64,000 bases of DNA from Bacillus carboniphilus (GCF_020524035.2 NZ_CP129013.1:1477822-1541821), one strand, 5' to 3'; counted from the first letter of the stretch, positions 50,534 to 60,934 are shown. The notes: a model not told the origin generated them from the sequence alone. Numbers and translations: made by a program.

Positions 50534-50860
50534 TCACATCTCCGATTGCTTCTCTTTTACTAAATTGATACATTTTTGCAAGGCTGCTTGTACACCTTCT
50601 CCTAATTTCCTGCCAGCTTGAGAAAATAGATTAAACCCCTCTATTTCTTCCAATTCCTTCTCTTTTTCAGACAACTTGGGATTTACATATAGAGAAGAAT
50701 TTGTTGTATCGATATCTTCCTTAACAATCGAAGTAGACAAAGAAGATGACTCATCACCTTTTATATACATGACCCCATTATGAGCCTGTTTTATACCAAC
50801 GATAATACCTATAAATAAGACTAGACAAAGGACGACACACCTTAAAATAAACTTCTTCAC
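50534..50860 (-). CDS. yqxA: YqxA family protein (DUF3679)
   Basis: About 108 residues: an N-terminal membrane segment (FILRCVVLCLVLFIGIIVGI), GIKQAHNGVMYIKG and a soluble C-terminal half (EKELEEIEGFNLFSQAGRKL) that match YqxA, a protein of unknown function encoded in the spoIIP-lepA interval. I choose the GTG at 50858-50860, eight bases after GGGAG; longer starts (ATG 50893, GTG 50869) are possible. It follows gpr directly, with no spoIIP. Confidence 0.8.
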   Translation of the reverse strand: MKKFILRCVVLCLVLFIGIIVGIKQAHNGVMYIKGDESSSLSTSIVKEDIDTTNSSLYVNPKLSEKEKELEEIEGFNLFSQAGRKLGEGVQAALQKCINLVKEKQSEM

Positions 50861-50927
50861 TTTCACCACTCCCATTAGAAGCTCTATTTCCATTCATATG
50901 CTTGTCCATCCCCCATTATGCATATTC

Positions 50928-52007
50928 TTAATGTGTATAAACCCCTGAATTGGTTTGGTCTACAGCTTGATGAAGAGCCGTATTTAAACCTGATGCTAAT
51001 ATATTTGCCATTTCTTCCATAAAAACATCGACTTCTTTCGGTGTCACCATTAAATTATGGCCTAAGGGAGATAACACTTCGTGAATTAATTGACGTTTTT
51101 CATTCTCAGATAAAGTACCGACCTGGCCTAAAAAGTGATACCTATGTTCTTCTTCAGGTAAATCATCATCGTTTAACACTTTTTTTTCACCGAAGCTCAT
51201 ACCAGCAGGAGCTAAAGCACGTGAAGGTTTATCTCCTTCTTTTAATTCTCGACCAAAATGTTTTAAAATGAAATCGATTGTATCACTTGTTATTGAAACA
51301 GCATCAACTACAGTCGGCACACCAATGGCAATTACGGGAACACCTAATGTATCTTCACTAAGATCTTTCCGTTTATTTCCTACTCCTGAACCGGGATGAA
51401 TACCTGAATCAGATATTTGAATCGTTGTATTCACTCTTTCTATAGACCGTGCAGCTAAAGCATCAATGGCGATAATAAAATCAGGTTTTGCTTGTTGGAC
51501 AACTCCAGAAATAATATCACTCGTTTCAATCCCAGTTAACCCCATAACCCCAGGGACAATTGCTGAAACGGACCGATATCCTTCTTCAACATTTTCAGGT
51601 TGTAAACTAAATAAATGCCTAGTGACCAAAAGATTTTCAATGGTCATGGGTCCTAAAGCATCTGGCGTCACATTCCAATTACCTAATCCAACAACTAAAC
51701 AAGTCGCATTTTCTTTAATATTTTTACTCTTTAAAAAGAAACTGAACTGCTCGGCAAAAACTTTAATAACATCTTGTTGAAGAGCAGAATCTTGCTCTCT
51801 TATACCTTGAACTTCCATCGTCAAATAATTTCCCGGCTTTTTTCCAACCATTTCTGAACCTTTCTTTGTTATCTTTACATTTGAAATTTTTATTCCGTCT
51901 TGTTCTGCTTCTTTTATAATTACCCCTTCAATATTAGATATATTTTCTTGAGCTTCAATTGCTAAATCCGTTCTTACTGAATATTTACTAAGGTCTATTG
52001 AATTCAT
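50928..52007 (-). CDS. gpr: Spore germination protease GPR
   Basis: GPR degrades small acid-soluble spore proteins at germination. The product of about 359 residues has the N-terminal pro-region with [10 protein letters not shown] (the autoprocessing site resembles its SASP cleavage sites), and family motifs [22 protein letters not shown] and GSGVGNKR. Start ATG 52005-52007 after AAGGAGTG; a TTG two codons earlier is an alternative. Divergent from rpsT. Confidence 0.94.
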   Translation of the reverse strand: MNSIDLSKYSVRTDLAIEAQENISNIEGVIIKEAEQDGIKISNVKITKKGSEMVGKKPGNYLTMEVQGIREQDSALQQDVIKVFAEQFSFFLKSKNIKENATCLVVGLGNWNVTPDALGPMTIENLLVTRHLFSLQPENVEEGYRSVSAIVPGVMGLTGIETSDIISGVVQQAKPDFIIAIDALAARSIERVNTTIQISDSGIHPGSGVGNKRKDLSEDTLGVPVIAIGVPTVVDAVSITSDTIDFILKHFGRELKEGDKPSRALAPAGMSFGEKKVLNDDDLPEEEHRYHFLGQVGTLSENEKRQLIHEVLSPLGHNLMVTPKEVDVFMEEMANILASGLNTALHQAVDQTNSGVYTH

Positions 52008-52136
52008 ATACAATACACTCCTTCATGTTTAAAGACAATCTCCTTTTTCTTACTTTTTCCAAACAAAAATATATTAGTCACTTCAATTTTTGTTTTTTAT
52101 TTGTATGAACACAATTGAGCAAAGAAAAAAAACCCT

Positions 52137-52165
52137 TTGCAAAAGAGTTACCTGTTTGATAGAAT
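52137..52165 (+). promoter_or_regulatory. SigA-type promoter of rpsT
   Basis: TTGCAA, 17 bases, TAGAAT, ending 41 bases before the rpsT start. Confidence 0.5.
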
Positions 52166-52206
52166 GTTTTTGTTATACTAGTGAAGCTTCTTAGGAGGTG
52201 AAAGAA

Positions 52207-52473
52207 TTGGCAAATATTAAATCTGCTATTAAGCGTGCAAAAACAAACGAAGAGCGTCGTGCTCACAATGCAACGATCAAATCTGCTATGCGTTCTGCTA
52301 TTAAACGTTTTGAAGCAAACGTTGAAAATAAAGAAGTAGAAGCAGCTAAAACTTCATTCAATGAAGCTGCAAAGAAAATTGACAAGGCTGTTAATAAAGG
52401 AATCATCCATAAAAACACGGCTGGTCGTCAAAAATCTCGTCTAGCTAAAAAGCTAAGCGAACTTTCAGCATAA
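52207..52473 (+). CDS. rpsT: 30S ribosomal protein S20
   Basis: An 88-residue, Lys/Ala-rich helical protein starting [18 protein letters not shown]. The TTG start (52207-52209) is six bases after TTAGGAGGTG; the upstream GTG is part of that site. Transcribed alone, with a strong terminator. Confidence 0.96.
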   Translation: MANIKSAIKRAKTNEERRAHNATIKSAMRSAIKRFEANVENKEVEAAKTSFNEAAKKIDKAVNKGIIHKNTAGRQKSRLAKKLSELSA

Positions 52474-52488
52474 TTAATACCGCAAACT

Positions 52489-52518
52489 AAAAAAGATCCA
52501 ACTAAGGGATCTTTTTTT
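52489..52518 (+). terminator. terminator after rpsT
   Basis: AAAAAGATCC-AACTAAG-GGATCTTTTTTT. Confidence 0.85.
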
Positions 52519-52620
52519 AGTTTCACCTTTTTTTAAACCAATCTAAGTGACGACTAAAGCTTGTGGTGTTGAACACCAGTTGAAAAAAAGCAGCTGAATT
52601 TATATACATCTTTATATTTT

Positions 52621-53634
52621 CTATGCTACCTTAAAAAGCTTAGTGAAAAACAACTCTAATATTAGCTGCTTGTCTCTTTTTCCCGTTTTCATTTCATAAT
52701 CAGCTTCTGCAAGATCATATAATATTTTTTCTAAATCTTGTTCTTTGAACGTTTGTCCTTGTTGGTAAGCTAGCTTTACTCGGTAAGGGTGAACCTTTAA
52801 TTGACCAGCTACTTGATTTTGTCCGTACCCTTGCTTCATTAATTCTTTCACTTGATAAATAAGACGGAATTGAGAAACTAATAATGCTAAAATCTTGATT
52901 GGTTCTTCATTATTTTTTAATAAATCGAAGAAAATTTGCAGAGCCGCTGAGGCTTGCTTTTTTACCACTTTATCGATTAATTCAAATATATTATGCTCTA
53001 AAGTTCGAGGAACTAGCATCATAACAACATCTTTTGAAATCACTCCACCTTCATCTAAAAACAACCTCAACTTCTCCATTTCTCTTTGAATAGCCATTAA
53101 ATGACCTCCAGTAAGGAAAAGCAATTGATCCAATGCATCCTCATCTATTTCCAACTGTGCTTGTTCAAAAAACTGTTTAATCCAAATTCGCTTATCGTCT
53201 TCTTGAAACTGGTTTGTATCTACTACTTCAGCATGTTTTTTTATTAGTTTTGTTATTTTTTTTCGTTCGTCTAATTTACTGTAGGGAGCAACGACTATAA
53301 ACACAGTAAAAGGAGCTATATTTTTAATATAACTTTCTAATGCATCAATATTATGCTCAATCTTCCCTTTTTGAGCTGTTAAAAAAAGAGGATTTTTTGC
53401 AATTACAATCTTTTTTTCTCCCAAAAATGGTAGTATTTCCGCTTCATCTATAGCTTCTTCAATATTTTGAACTTCTAAGTCATAAACAGATATATTTAAT
53501 TCTTTTTCCTCTTCAGTTAAAATATTGTTGATTAGCTTCTTTATCGTTTCTTCGATTAAATATGTATCCTCACCCAACAATAAATACATAGGATTAACCT
53601 GTTTTTTTTGAATCTTGTCCCATTGCTTAATCAT
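52621..53634 (-). CDS. holA: DNA polymerase III subunit delta
   Basis: HolA opens the sliding clamp within the clamp loader. A 337-residue product with the typical N-terminal YLLLGEDTYLIEET segment, a middle AAA+-like region (VFIVVAPYSKLDERKKI) and a C-terminal helical domain (LLVSQFRLIYQVKEL, LKVHPYRVKLAYQQ). ATG behind GAGAGGTG. In the usual place (yqeN) between rpsT and yqzM. Confidence 0.92.
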   Translation of the reverse strand: MIKQWDKIQKKQVNPMYLLLGEDTYLIEETIKKLINNILTEEEKELNISVYDLEVQNIEEAIDEAEILPFLGEKKIVIAKNPLFLTAQKGKIEHNIDALESYIKNIAPFTVFIVVAPYSKLDERKKITKLIKKHAEVVDTNQFQEDDKRIWIKQFFEQAQLEIDEDALDQLLFLTGGHLMAIQREMEKLRLFLDEGGVISKDVVMMLVPRTLEHNIFELIDKVVKKQASAALQIFFDLLKNNEEPIKILALLVSQFRLIYQVKELMKQGYGQNQVAGQLKVHPYRVKLAYQQGQTFKEQDLEKILYDLAEADYEMKTGKRDKQLILELFFTKLFKVA

Positions 53635-53967
53635 TTTACACCTCTCATTGGTCGTTCACTTTTTAATCCTAAATTCTTTTCACCACTTTGACAAGTTAGA
53701 AAAGGGCAAAGAAAATTTAAAGGCCAATTTTTGAAATAAAATCAAAAATCAGCCTAATCTATAATAAACGTTCCTTCATAAGCCCTAGGAATCTTATGTT
53801 AGAACGATTACCATACTAATATTTTTTCCTGCACCGTTATTTATATAGGTGTTAATCGTTTACATCAGAAAGAGATTTTTTCTTTACAATAATTAATTAA
53901 TCCATCCATTAGTAGATTTTTCTTCACATTTAGCTTATACTAATGGATGAAATAGGAGGGATATGCA
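53635..53967. other. 333-bp intergenic region upstream of holA and yqzM
   Basis: AT-rich divergent region. No ORF, repeat or convincing promoter pair; a TATACT at about 53937 could serve yqzM but has no matching -35. Confidence 0.4.
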
Positions 53968-54102
53968 GTGAATGAATTTGAACAAGAAGTACAAAGTAAA
54001 CGAAATGATGCTGTAGATTCTGCTGTTGGATTTATTGTTTCTTTCGGATTCTTCGCCACAATCTTTATTATTGGTACTGTGATAAAATTAATTGGTTCAT
54101 AA
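53968..54102 (+). CDS. yqzM: Small membrane protein YqzM
   Basis: A 44-residue protein starting (GTG) MNEFEQEVQSKRNDAVDS with one membrane helix (FIVSFGFFATIFIIGTVIKLI). AGGAGGG precedes the GTG (53968-53970). It matches YqzM, found between comEC and holA in Bacilli; function unknown. Confidence 0.85.
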   Translation: MNEFEQEVQSKRNDAVDSAVGFIVSFGFFATIFIIGTVIKLIGS

Positions 54103-54112
54103 TACCATTGTT

Positions 54113-54137
54113 GGAGTTCATAAGAGCTCCTTTTTTT
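54113..54137 (+). terminator. terminator after yqzM
   Basis: GGAGTTC-ATAA-GAGCTCC stem followed by seven T's, facing the comEC end. Confidence 0.75.
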
Positions 54138-54153
54138 ATTTCTTCACAATAGG

Positions 54154-56416
54154 TTATGGGGGATACGTATAAAAGGTTCCTCTATTTTCTTGCCAACGAA
54201 ATTCAATTGAACCATGTTTGTTCGTTTGATAAATAATCGCATTATATTTTTCCAACCTCTCCAAAACCGCTGAACTAGGATGTCCATAACGATTCTTCTC
54301 ACCAACAGAGATTAATGCTCTAACTGGACGGATCTCCTCCAAAAATTTTTCTGTTGTAGAGGTTTCACTCCCATGATGAGCAATCTTTAAAATTTCAATC
54401 CCTTGTAGGTTATATTTTTCAACAAGCTCTTTTTCTAATGGCTCTTCAATATCACCTGTAAATAACCAGTCATAGCCCCCTATCTTGGAATTTAACACAA
54501 GTGAATTGTTATTTTTATGATCCGCTATTTGAAAAGGAGACAATACATCAAAAGTAAGAACTTGTCCTTTTATTTTGGCTCCAGCACTCAAAAGTGTGAC
54601 GTTTACTTTCTTTTGATGAGCTAATGAAACAATAGCACTTCCCCATTCACTATCGTCAAATCCGATAGGAACAATTAAATGGTTTACTTTAAATTTTTTA
54701 ATTAAGTAAATAGCTTCACCAGTATGATCAAAGTCTCCATGGGTCAAAATTAAAAAATCTAATTCTTTTATTCCTTTTGCTTCAAGAAAAGGTACAGTTA
54801 CATTCTCTGCAATTGTGTGGGTATTTTTTTTCCCCGTAACGAATGACTCCCCCCGTATCTATCAAAAAAGTTGATCCATTATAAGGTTCTTGAATAAATA
54901 TAGAATCCCCTTGGCCTACATCTAGGAGGATAATCTTACCTTCAATATTGGTCGATTTCTCAACAAAATGAACGCAAAAGAACAAACTTGATATCGTCAA
55001 TACTTTGATCAAATATCGGTTAAAATTTAATTGAGTAAGAAGATAAACAGTGAAGATCATAATGCAGCTCATAAGGAGAGGTGAAGGTTTACCAATAAGA
55101 AGTGTAGATAAAGGAAGATTTTCGATACACCTTAAAAGCTCAGAGGAAAGCTTAATAACCGCACTAAATATTCCATCAAGTATTCCTCCAATAGTTTGAC
55201 TATACTTTGTTACTATTACTGTGATGAACACACTAGGTAGAAGGATCATAGTGAATAAGGGTACAAAAATAAGATTTAAAACGATACTCCAAGGAGAAAA
55301 TTTGAAGAAATGAAAAAGGATTAATGGAAATGAAGTTAACTGACAAATAAACGACAATCTGAACAACTGGTGAAACTTAGATAAACCTTTTAATATCCAT
55401 GATTGACTTAGCAAGATTCCATAACTCACTAAAAAAGAAAGTTGAAATCCAACTTGAAACAAATAATACGGTTCAAAGACCATCATTAAAATAAATGCTA
55501 CTGAGAGCCCATCGATCGATAAATAAGTATGAGAGCGAAAGGAAAAAAGCAAGACCATAATGGCCATTATTGAACTTCTTATTACGGAAGGTGAAGCACC
55601 CGTTAACATCACATAAAAGGGCAATAATAGAATAATCAAATACTTCGTATGTTCATGAGTAAGACCTGTTCTAATACATATATAATAAAAAAAGGATAAA
55701 AATACACCTACATGAAGTCCTGAAATAGCTAATAAATGGATAAGTCCAAACTTTTGATAAAGATCCTCAATATCTTCTTGTAAAAGAGAACGATCTCCAA
55801 TTAATAATGCAGCAATAATCCCTTTGCTCGCATGAGAGAACTGTTCATCAATCCAATTTAATATCGAATGTCTTTTAGTATAAATTTGTTTAAACTTACC
55901 CACTCGACAAGACCCTATTGAATCGACCGTCAAAATAGTATTTGTTCGATGAATATATAAGTATTTTTTAAAATCGAATGTGTGAGGAACGGTTACGTTC
56001 TCTGGTTTATTAATAGACCCTTTAAAGCGACATCTGCTTCCAGGTTGTATGATATCCTTTATAGTTACGAAATGAGATGATGGCTGATAAAATGCATAAG
56101 TCTTTTCTTTTTTTGAATCGACTTCAATTATACCGAAGCCGCTTAAAGAGCCTTTCTTCCACTTCAAATCATCAAATAAAATAACCCCTTCTACTTCACC
56201 TGGTTGCAAAGATGTTTTATTATGATAATCCACAAAAGAAAAATATACGAGCATAATGACAAAAGAGAAAGTAACATAAATTAATAAGCGTTTCTGCTCT
56301 TTTATGAATAAATAACAAACAAATATAACGAATAAAAGAAAAAATAAACTACTTGTATAAACAGACAGTACAGCTAAAGTAATGGCAATCGAAATGTAAA
56401 TAAGATTCCCCTTCAC
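54154..56416 (-). pseudogene. comEC: DNA-uptake channel ComEC, frameshifted in this sequence
   Basis: ComEC is the membrane channel for transforming DNA. The 5' part (56416 down) has two N-terminal helices, an OB-like external part, the Competence membrane domain (LLAISGLHVGVFLSF, GASPSVIRSS) and the start of the metallo-beta-lactamase domain (LLDVGQGDSIFI, LIDTGGV). It ends at TGA in another frame. The 3' part has ILTHGDFDHTGEA, LFTGDIEEP, KIAHHGSETSTTEKF. The switch is at an A8 run (plus 54824-54831); A7 gives a continuous TGGVIRYGEKNTHTIAENV. A homopolymer slip, real or technical. Confidence 0.9.
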
Positions 56417-56508
56417 AGTACACTCCCTTTGTAAAATCCGAAAATAAGGAACATTTTCAATTTTTGTCTTTAAACAACTATGATTCTATAGTTGCGCTTA
56501 ACAAACTT

Positions 56509-56967
56509 CTATCCTTCTTTATCAAATGAAAACTGAACATAATGAGGCTCTACCTGTTCCACTTGAACTGACGCTTCACGGAATAGTTCTTCAGCATATG
56601 GATGATTCTTGTAATCTATTGCGTAGTAAACTCTTTTAATTCCCGCTTGAATGATTGCCTTACAACATTGTAAGCACGGAAAATGTGTCACATAAATTTC
56701 TGCTTGATCTGTAGGAACACCAAACTTGGAACATTGTAATAAAGCATTCATCTCGGCATGAATAGTCCTAACACAATGATTATCAATGACATAGCATCCC
56801 TCATCAATGCAATGTGAACCTCCTGCGATTGAGCCATTATAACCACCCGCAATAATTCTCTTATCTCTAACAATTGTTGCCCCAACTGCAAGCCTCGTAC
56901 AAGTACTTCGTAAAGCAAGCAAATGACTTTGTGCCATAAAATATTCATTCCAAGATATTCTTTTCAT
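56509..56967 (-). CDS. comEB: ComE operon protein 2 (dCMP deaminase family)
   Basis: A 152-residue cytidine/deoxycytidylate deaminase-family protein with the zinc motifs HAEMNA and PCLQCCKAI, and the family segment GGYNGSIAGGSHC. It probably supplies dUMP; its place in the comE operon is not known to be essential for competence. ATG 56965-56967 after GGAGGGG. It is between comEA and comEC. Confidence 0.93.
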   Translation of the reverse strand: MKRISWNEYFMAQSHLLALRSTCTRLAVGATIVRDKRIIAGGYNGSIAGGSHCIDEGCYVIDNHCVRTIHAEMNALLQCSKFGVPTDQAEIYVTHFPCLQCCKAIIQAGIKRVYYAIDYKNHPYAEELFREASVQVEQVEPHYVQFSFDKEG

Positions 56968-57045
56968 GCTTTCCCCTCCATATTCGACAACTTTCTTAAG
57001 TTTAAGAGACAAATCCTGTTTTCGTCAATATTAACCTGAAAACGT

Positions 57046-57663
57046 CTATTTAATCGTTATTTGGTCCTTCATTTTTTCAAGAGACTTCTCGCCAATTCCT
57101 GACACTTGTAATAAATCCTCAATTTGATTAAATGGTCCATTTTCCTCACGATACTTTATAATGGCTTTTGCTTTTGATGGTCCTACCCCCGTTATCTGCT
57201 CTAATTCTGCTTCTGTGGCATCATTAATTGAAATAACGTTAGACTCATTGTCTCCATTCTCTTGCACGCCAACTTCTACATCTACTTCTCCAATTCTCGG
57301 TACATAAATAAGCATTTCATCCTTAACGAGCATCGCATAATTTATTTGTTTATCCTCCGCATCTTTTGTTATCCCGCCAGCTGCCTTTATTGCATGATAA
57401 ACTCGGTCACCTTCATTTAATTCGTATATATCTGGTGCTCTTACTTCTCCTTTTACATCTACAACAATAGTCTGTTTAACAACCTCTACATCCTCCTCTT
57501 CTGTATTTGTTTCGTCTTGGATAGGAAGATCATTTACAACGACAGCTTCTTCATTGGATGGTTTACTTTGCACTTGAAAAAGCAAGAACACAATGAAAAC
57601 AATAGCAATGACAAGACCAACACAGACATATCGATATTTATATAAAATTTGATTCAATTCCAT
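57046..57663 (-). CDS. comEA: DNA receptor ComEA
   Basis: A 205-residue competence DNA receptor. N-terminal membrane anchor (YVCVGLVIAIVFIVFLLF), an acidic linker, a SLBB domain (about 68-130; VDVKGEVRAPDIYELNEGDR) and a C-terminal helix-hairpin-helix pair (EQITGVGPSKAKAIIKYRE, LLQVSGIGEKSLEKM) that binds dsDNA. First gene of comEA-comEB-comEC. Confidence 0.94.
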   Translation of the reverse strand: MELNQILYKYRYVCVGLVIAIVFIVFLLFQVQSKPSNEEAVVVNDLPIQDETNTEEEDVEVVKQTIVVDVKGEVRAPDIYELNEGDRVYHAIKAAGGITKDAEDKQINYAMLVKDEMLIYVPRIGEVDVEVGVQENGDNESNVISINDATEAELEQITGVGPSKAKAIIKYREENGPFNQIEDLLQVSGIGEKSLEKMKDQITIK

Positions 57664-57708
57664 CTTAGCTTCCTTTCTAATTTTTGAAACCTATTATAAA
57701 ACCGTTTT

Positions 57709-57741
57709 GATAACATATTTTTTTACAAGAAATCATATTTT
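57709..57741 (-). promoter_or_regulatory. possible ComK-like site between comEA and comER
   Basis: On the minus strand AAAATATGATTTC, seven bases, AAAATATGTTATC: two similar 13-mers whose centres are 20 bases apart. Each resembles the ComK half-box AAAA-N5-TTTT with one or two mismatches in the T half. The K-state operon neighbour makes it plausible; the match is imperfect. Confidence 0.3.
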
Positions 57742-57776
57742 ATAAGAGTGAAAGAATTATGGAGGGGGGACTACGT

Positions 57777-58598
57777 ATGAAAATAGGTTTTATCGGAACA
57801 GGAAACATGGGGCGAATATTAATTGAGGCACTGTATTATTCTGAAACAGTCTCTGGTTCCAATATGTATATCCATAATCGAACCATTCAAAAAGCCATTC
57901 AAATACAAGAACAAATAAAGGACCTGCACGTAAAAATTTCCCCAGAAGATGTTTTAAACAGCTCAGATTTCATCTTTCTCTGCTTAAAACCATTAGATAT
58001 TTACCCATTCATAGAGAAATATAAGCAATACTTTAGAGATAACAAATGTTTAATTTCAATTACAAGCCCAATAGAGGTGGAACAAATCGAAAGCATCACT
58101 ACATGTCAAGTCGCCAGAATTATCCCCAGTATTACCAATCGTACCTTTTCTGGCGTTTCTTTATTTACATTTGGGCATACTTGCACAAACGAAACAAAGG
58201 AGAAATTAAAATCTTTATTTAGTCACATATCAACTCCTGTTGAGATTAACTCAAATATTACGAGAGTTGCTTCAGATATTGTTAGTTGTGGACCTGCTTT
58301 TTTCAGCTATATAATGGAACAATTTATTGAAGCTGCTGTTCAAGAAACAAGCATCACTAAAGTACAGGCAAGTTTATTAGCAGAAGAAATGATGAAAGGA
58401 TATGGAAAAATATTAACAAGTGACTTATACAATTTAACTACTTTAAAAGAAAAGGTTTGTGTACAAGGCGGAGTGACTGGCGAGGGAATCAAGGTGCTTG
58501 AAAAAAAGATTGGTACCATGTTTAATGAACTTTTCAAAAGTACTCACGAAAAATATAGAGAGGACAAATTAGAAATTAATAAGCAATTTAACACATAA
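57777..58598 (+). CDS. comER: Late competence protein ComER (P5C reductase family)
   Basis: A 273-residue protein of the pyrroline-5-carboxylate reductase family: NAD(P)-binding Rossmann motif IGFIGTGNMGRIL at the start, FLCLKPLDI, and the C-terminal dimer domain with SCGPAFFSYIMEQFIEAA and VQGGVTGEGIKVLE. ComER is divergent to comEA in Bacilli; its competence role is unclear and an enzymatic role is not proven. The ATG at 57777 follows GGAGGGGG; an earlier ATG overlaps that site. Confidence 0.9.
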   Translation: MKIGFIGTGNMGRILIEALYYSETVSGSNMYIHNRTIQKAIQIQEQIKDLHVKISPEDVLNSSDFIFLCLKPLDIYPFIEKYKQYFRDNKCLISITSPIEVEQIESITTCQVARIIPSITNRTFSGVSLFTFGHTCTNETKEKLKSLFSHISTPVEINSNITRVASDIVSCGPAFFSYIMEQFIEAAVQETSITKVQASLLAEEMMKGYGKILTSDLYNLTTLKEKVCVQGGVTGEGIKVLEKKIGTMFNELFKSTHEKYREDKLEINKQFNT

Positions 58599-58606
58599 AC
58601 CATCTA

Positions 58607-58633
58607 CCATCAGTGGATAACTACCACTGATGG
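58607..58633. terminator. hairpin between comER and yqeM (convergent)
   Basis: CCATCAGTGG-ATAACTA-CCACTGATGG perfect stem. The following T-tracts are short on both strands, so it may be a weak bidirectional terminator. Confidence 0.55.
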
Positions 58634-58675
58634 ACTGACATTATTTTACCATGAAATAACTCTTCCGTATATGTT

Positions 58676-59419
58676 TTAAAAATCTTTTTTTGCAACAAAG
58701 AAGATTCTTTCAGCCTTAGAAAAGTCTTTTTTCCCAAAATCTGAGGTTACCTTTAGTGATATAAAGCCTGCTTTTTTAAGCCATAAGGAATACTCTTCAA
58801 TAGGAAATGTCCTTTGAACATGATCCTCGTCAAATCGAGTATAACTATGGTCTTTTTCTTCAACGAAAAAAGTAAGTTCATGTTCAACCGTATATGGGTA
58901 AAATCCTTCAAAACAATTCCAGATGTAACTTATCCCTTGATTGGTTGAAACAAAGGGAGACTGATTGAAAACATTTTCCATTTTATAGATGGAATGAACA
59001 TCAAAAACAAATAGTCCTCCCGGCCGTAAGGACTTATAAACGGAAGAAAACGTTTGAATGACTTGTTCTTGATTCTCTAAATAGTTTAAAGAATCACATA
59101 GAATCAAAACAGCATCTACTTGTTTCATTACGTTCAGATCAGTCATATTCTGCTGTAGTAAAGGTAAGTTCATCCCTTTTTTTGTGGCTTTCTCTTTCGC
59201 TACAGTAAGCATTTCAGAAGAAAGATCGACACCTAACACATCGAAGCCTTTTTCCATTAACCTTAAAGATATTTCACCGGTACCGCATCCTAAATCTACA
59301 ATAGTTTGAACAGGTTCACAATAGTTTTCAAATTCACTCTCAACATATTCGATCCATAAATCATAAGGGGCGTCTACCATCAGTTTATCGTACAAAAAAG
59401 CAAAATGCTCATAAGCCAT
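58676..59419 (-). CDS. yqeM: SAM-dependent methyltransferase YqeM
   Basis: A 247-residue class I methyltransferase. Motif I IVDLGCGTGEIS near 42-53, acidic GVDLSSEML, and AVLILCDSLNYL (motif IV position). Substrate unknown. Two bases after rsfS; ATG with the stop of rsfS immediately before. Convergent to comER. Confidence 0.88.
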   Translation of the reverse strand: MAYEHFAFLYDKLMVDAPYDLWIEYVESEFENYCEPVQTIVDLGCGTGEISLRLMEKGFDVLGVDLSSEMLTVAKEKATKKGMNLPLLQQNMTDLNVMKQVDAVLILCDSLNYLENQEQVIQTFSSVYKSLRPGGLFVFDVHSIYKMENVFNQSPFVSTNQGISYIWNCFEGFYPYTVEHELTFFVEEKDHSYTRFDEDHVQRTFPIEEYSLWLKKAGFISLKVTSDFGKKDFSKAERIFFVAKKDF

Positions 59420-59421
59420 TT

Positions 59422-59775
59422 TTATGGTCGCTCACTTAAGACGGTTTCGATTGGAGCATCTCCCCACAGCTTTTCTAAATTATAGTAACTTCTTTCTTCA
59501 TGATAAAAAATATGAGCGATAACTTCGCCTAAATCAATTAGTATCCATCGTGCTTCATGATAACCTTCCAGCCTTTTTACTTCAATCCCGTTTTCTTGTG
59601 CCACTTCTTTTATTTCTTTTGCAATTGCTTGTACTTGTTTATGGTTATTTCCATGACATATAAAAAAATAGTCGGCTACTAAAGAAATATTTTTTACATT
59701 TAAAGAAAGCATTTCTTCCGCCTTCTTCTGATCCGCCGCCTTAACTACTACCGAAAGTATATCCTTACTCGTCAA
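59422..59775 (-). CDS. rsfS: Ribosome silencing factor RsfS
   Basis: A 117-residue Iojap/RsfS protein that binds L14 and blocks subunit joining in stationary phase. Conserved VADYFFICHG, EGYHEARWILIDLG and HIFYHEERSYYNLEKLWGDA (C-terminal). TTG start (59773-59775) six bases after GGAGTGG and overlapping the yqeK end. Confidence 0.94.
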   Translation of the reverse strand: MTSKDILSVVVKAADQKKAEEMLSLNVKNISLVADYFFICHGNNHKQVQAIAKEIKEVAQENGIEVKRLEGYHEARWILIDLGEVIAHIFYHEERSYYNLEKLWGDAPIETVLSERP

Positions 59776-60346
59776 CTCGATCCACTCCTTTTATACCTAA
59801 TAGTCCGTTATATGCCTTAAAAGTATCAGGGAAAATAGTTTGATTTTTTTCCAGTAAAAAAGCAATGGTGTTTTTTAATGATTGGAAGAGTGCTTTATCA
59901 AGATCAACTTCTGCTTTTGCTCTAACTTCTTTCACTCCAGGAAACTTTCTACCAGGTTCAATATAATCAGCTAAAAATATAACCTTTTCCAATTTAGTCA
60001 TATTCATTCTACCCGTTGTATGAAAACGAATCGCATTTAAAATATTTGGATCTTTAATATCAAATTGTTGTTCAACTAAAAAAGCCCCAACTGGTGCATG
60101 CCACAGCTCTGGATGAAATTGTAATAATAAAGGGGACATATTTTGATCGACAATATGCTTTTTCATCTCATCTTTCGAATGATTTTTTGCGTAATCATGG
60201 AAAATAGCGGCTAACTCTGCTTTTTTTTCATTGACATTAAACCTTCTCGCTAAAATGATGGCTGTTTCCATGACACGGTATGTATGTAGATACCGAGCTT
60301 CTGGAAGTTGTTTTTTTACAATCTGTAAAGCCTCACGTTTATTCAT
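59765..60346 (-). CDS. yqeK: HD-domain phosphohydrolase YqeK (Ap4A hydrolase)
   Basis: A 193-residue HD hydrolase. [15 protein letters not shown] (HD metal motif), [15 protein letters not shown] and LADYIEPGR are conserved. Members cleave Ap4A to two ADP. Overlaps nadD by eight bases and rsfS by eleven, in a tightly packed operon. Confidence 0.93.
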   Translation of the reverse strand: MNKREALQIVKKQLPEARYLHTYRVMETAIILARRFNVNEKKAELAAIFHDYAKNHSKDEMKKHIVDQNMSPLLLQFHPELWHAPVGAFLVEQQFDIKDPNILNAIRFHTTGRMNMTKLEKVIFLADYIEPGRKFPGVKEVRAKAEVDLDKALFQSLKNTIAFLLEKNQTIFPDTFKAYNGLLGIKGVDRVDE

Positions 60347-60905
60347 ATAGTTTATACTCCTCTATATAGGATAATACTGAATCCGGCAATAAATAACGAG
60401 TTTGCTGCTGATGATTAAAACGATTTCGAATCATAGTAGAAGAAACATCAAATTGCGGAACTGCGACAGTAATAATGTTATATGGAGATGATATTGAAAA
60501 TCCTGGTCGACTTACCCCAACGAAAGTAACTAAATTCTCTAGATTATTTATATTTTTCCAATTAGAGAGGTGTTCAATCATATCTCCACCAATAATGAAG
60601 TAAAAAGATACTTTAGGAAACCTCTTTTTTAGTAGAAACATAGTATCATAAGTATAGGATGGTCCTTTTCTTTCCAATTCAATAGTCGAAACTTTAAAGT
60701 TGTCATTTTCTGAAATTGCAAGTTCCAACATTTTCACTCGATGCTCACTAGAGGATACTTTTGTTTCTTGCTTATGTGGAGGAACATTATTAGGCATAAA
60801 CCATATTTCATCTAAGCCTAATGAATGAAGCACTTCACTTGCCATTAACAGATGACCATGGTGAGGAGGATCAAATGTACCTCCCAAAATTCCTATTTTA
60901 GTCAT
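60339..60905 (-). CDS. nadD: Nicotinate-nucleotide adenylyltransferase
   Basis: NadD makes deamido-NAD from nicotinate mononucleotide and ATP. The 188-residue nucleotidyltransferase has [15 protein letters not shown] (HxGH), PNNVPPHK and the C-terminal SSTMIRNRF (ISSTxxR). ATG behind GAGAGAGG. Between yhbY and yqeK. Confidence 0.96.
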   Translation of the reverse strand: MTKIGILGGTFDPPHHGHLLMASEVLHSLGLDEIWFMPNNVPPHKQETKVSSSEHRVKMLELAISENDNFKVSTIELERKGPSYTYDTMFLLKKRFPKVSFYFIIGGDMIEHLSNWKNINNLENLVTFVGVSRPGFSISSPYNIITVAVPQFDVSSTMIRNRFNHQQQTRYLLPDSVLSYIEEYKLYE

Positions 60906-60934
60906 TAAATCCTCTCTCCCTTTATGTCTGTTCG

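Noticed and set aside
50534-50893. A truncated spoIIP
   Set aside because: The sequence aligns with YqxA (HNGVMYIKG, EEIEGFNLFSQAG) and has no amidase motifs.
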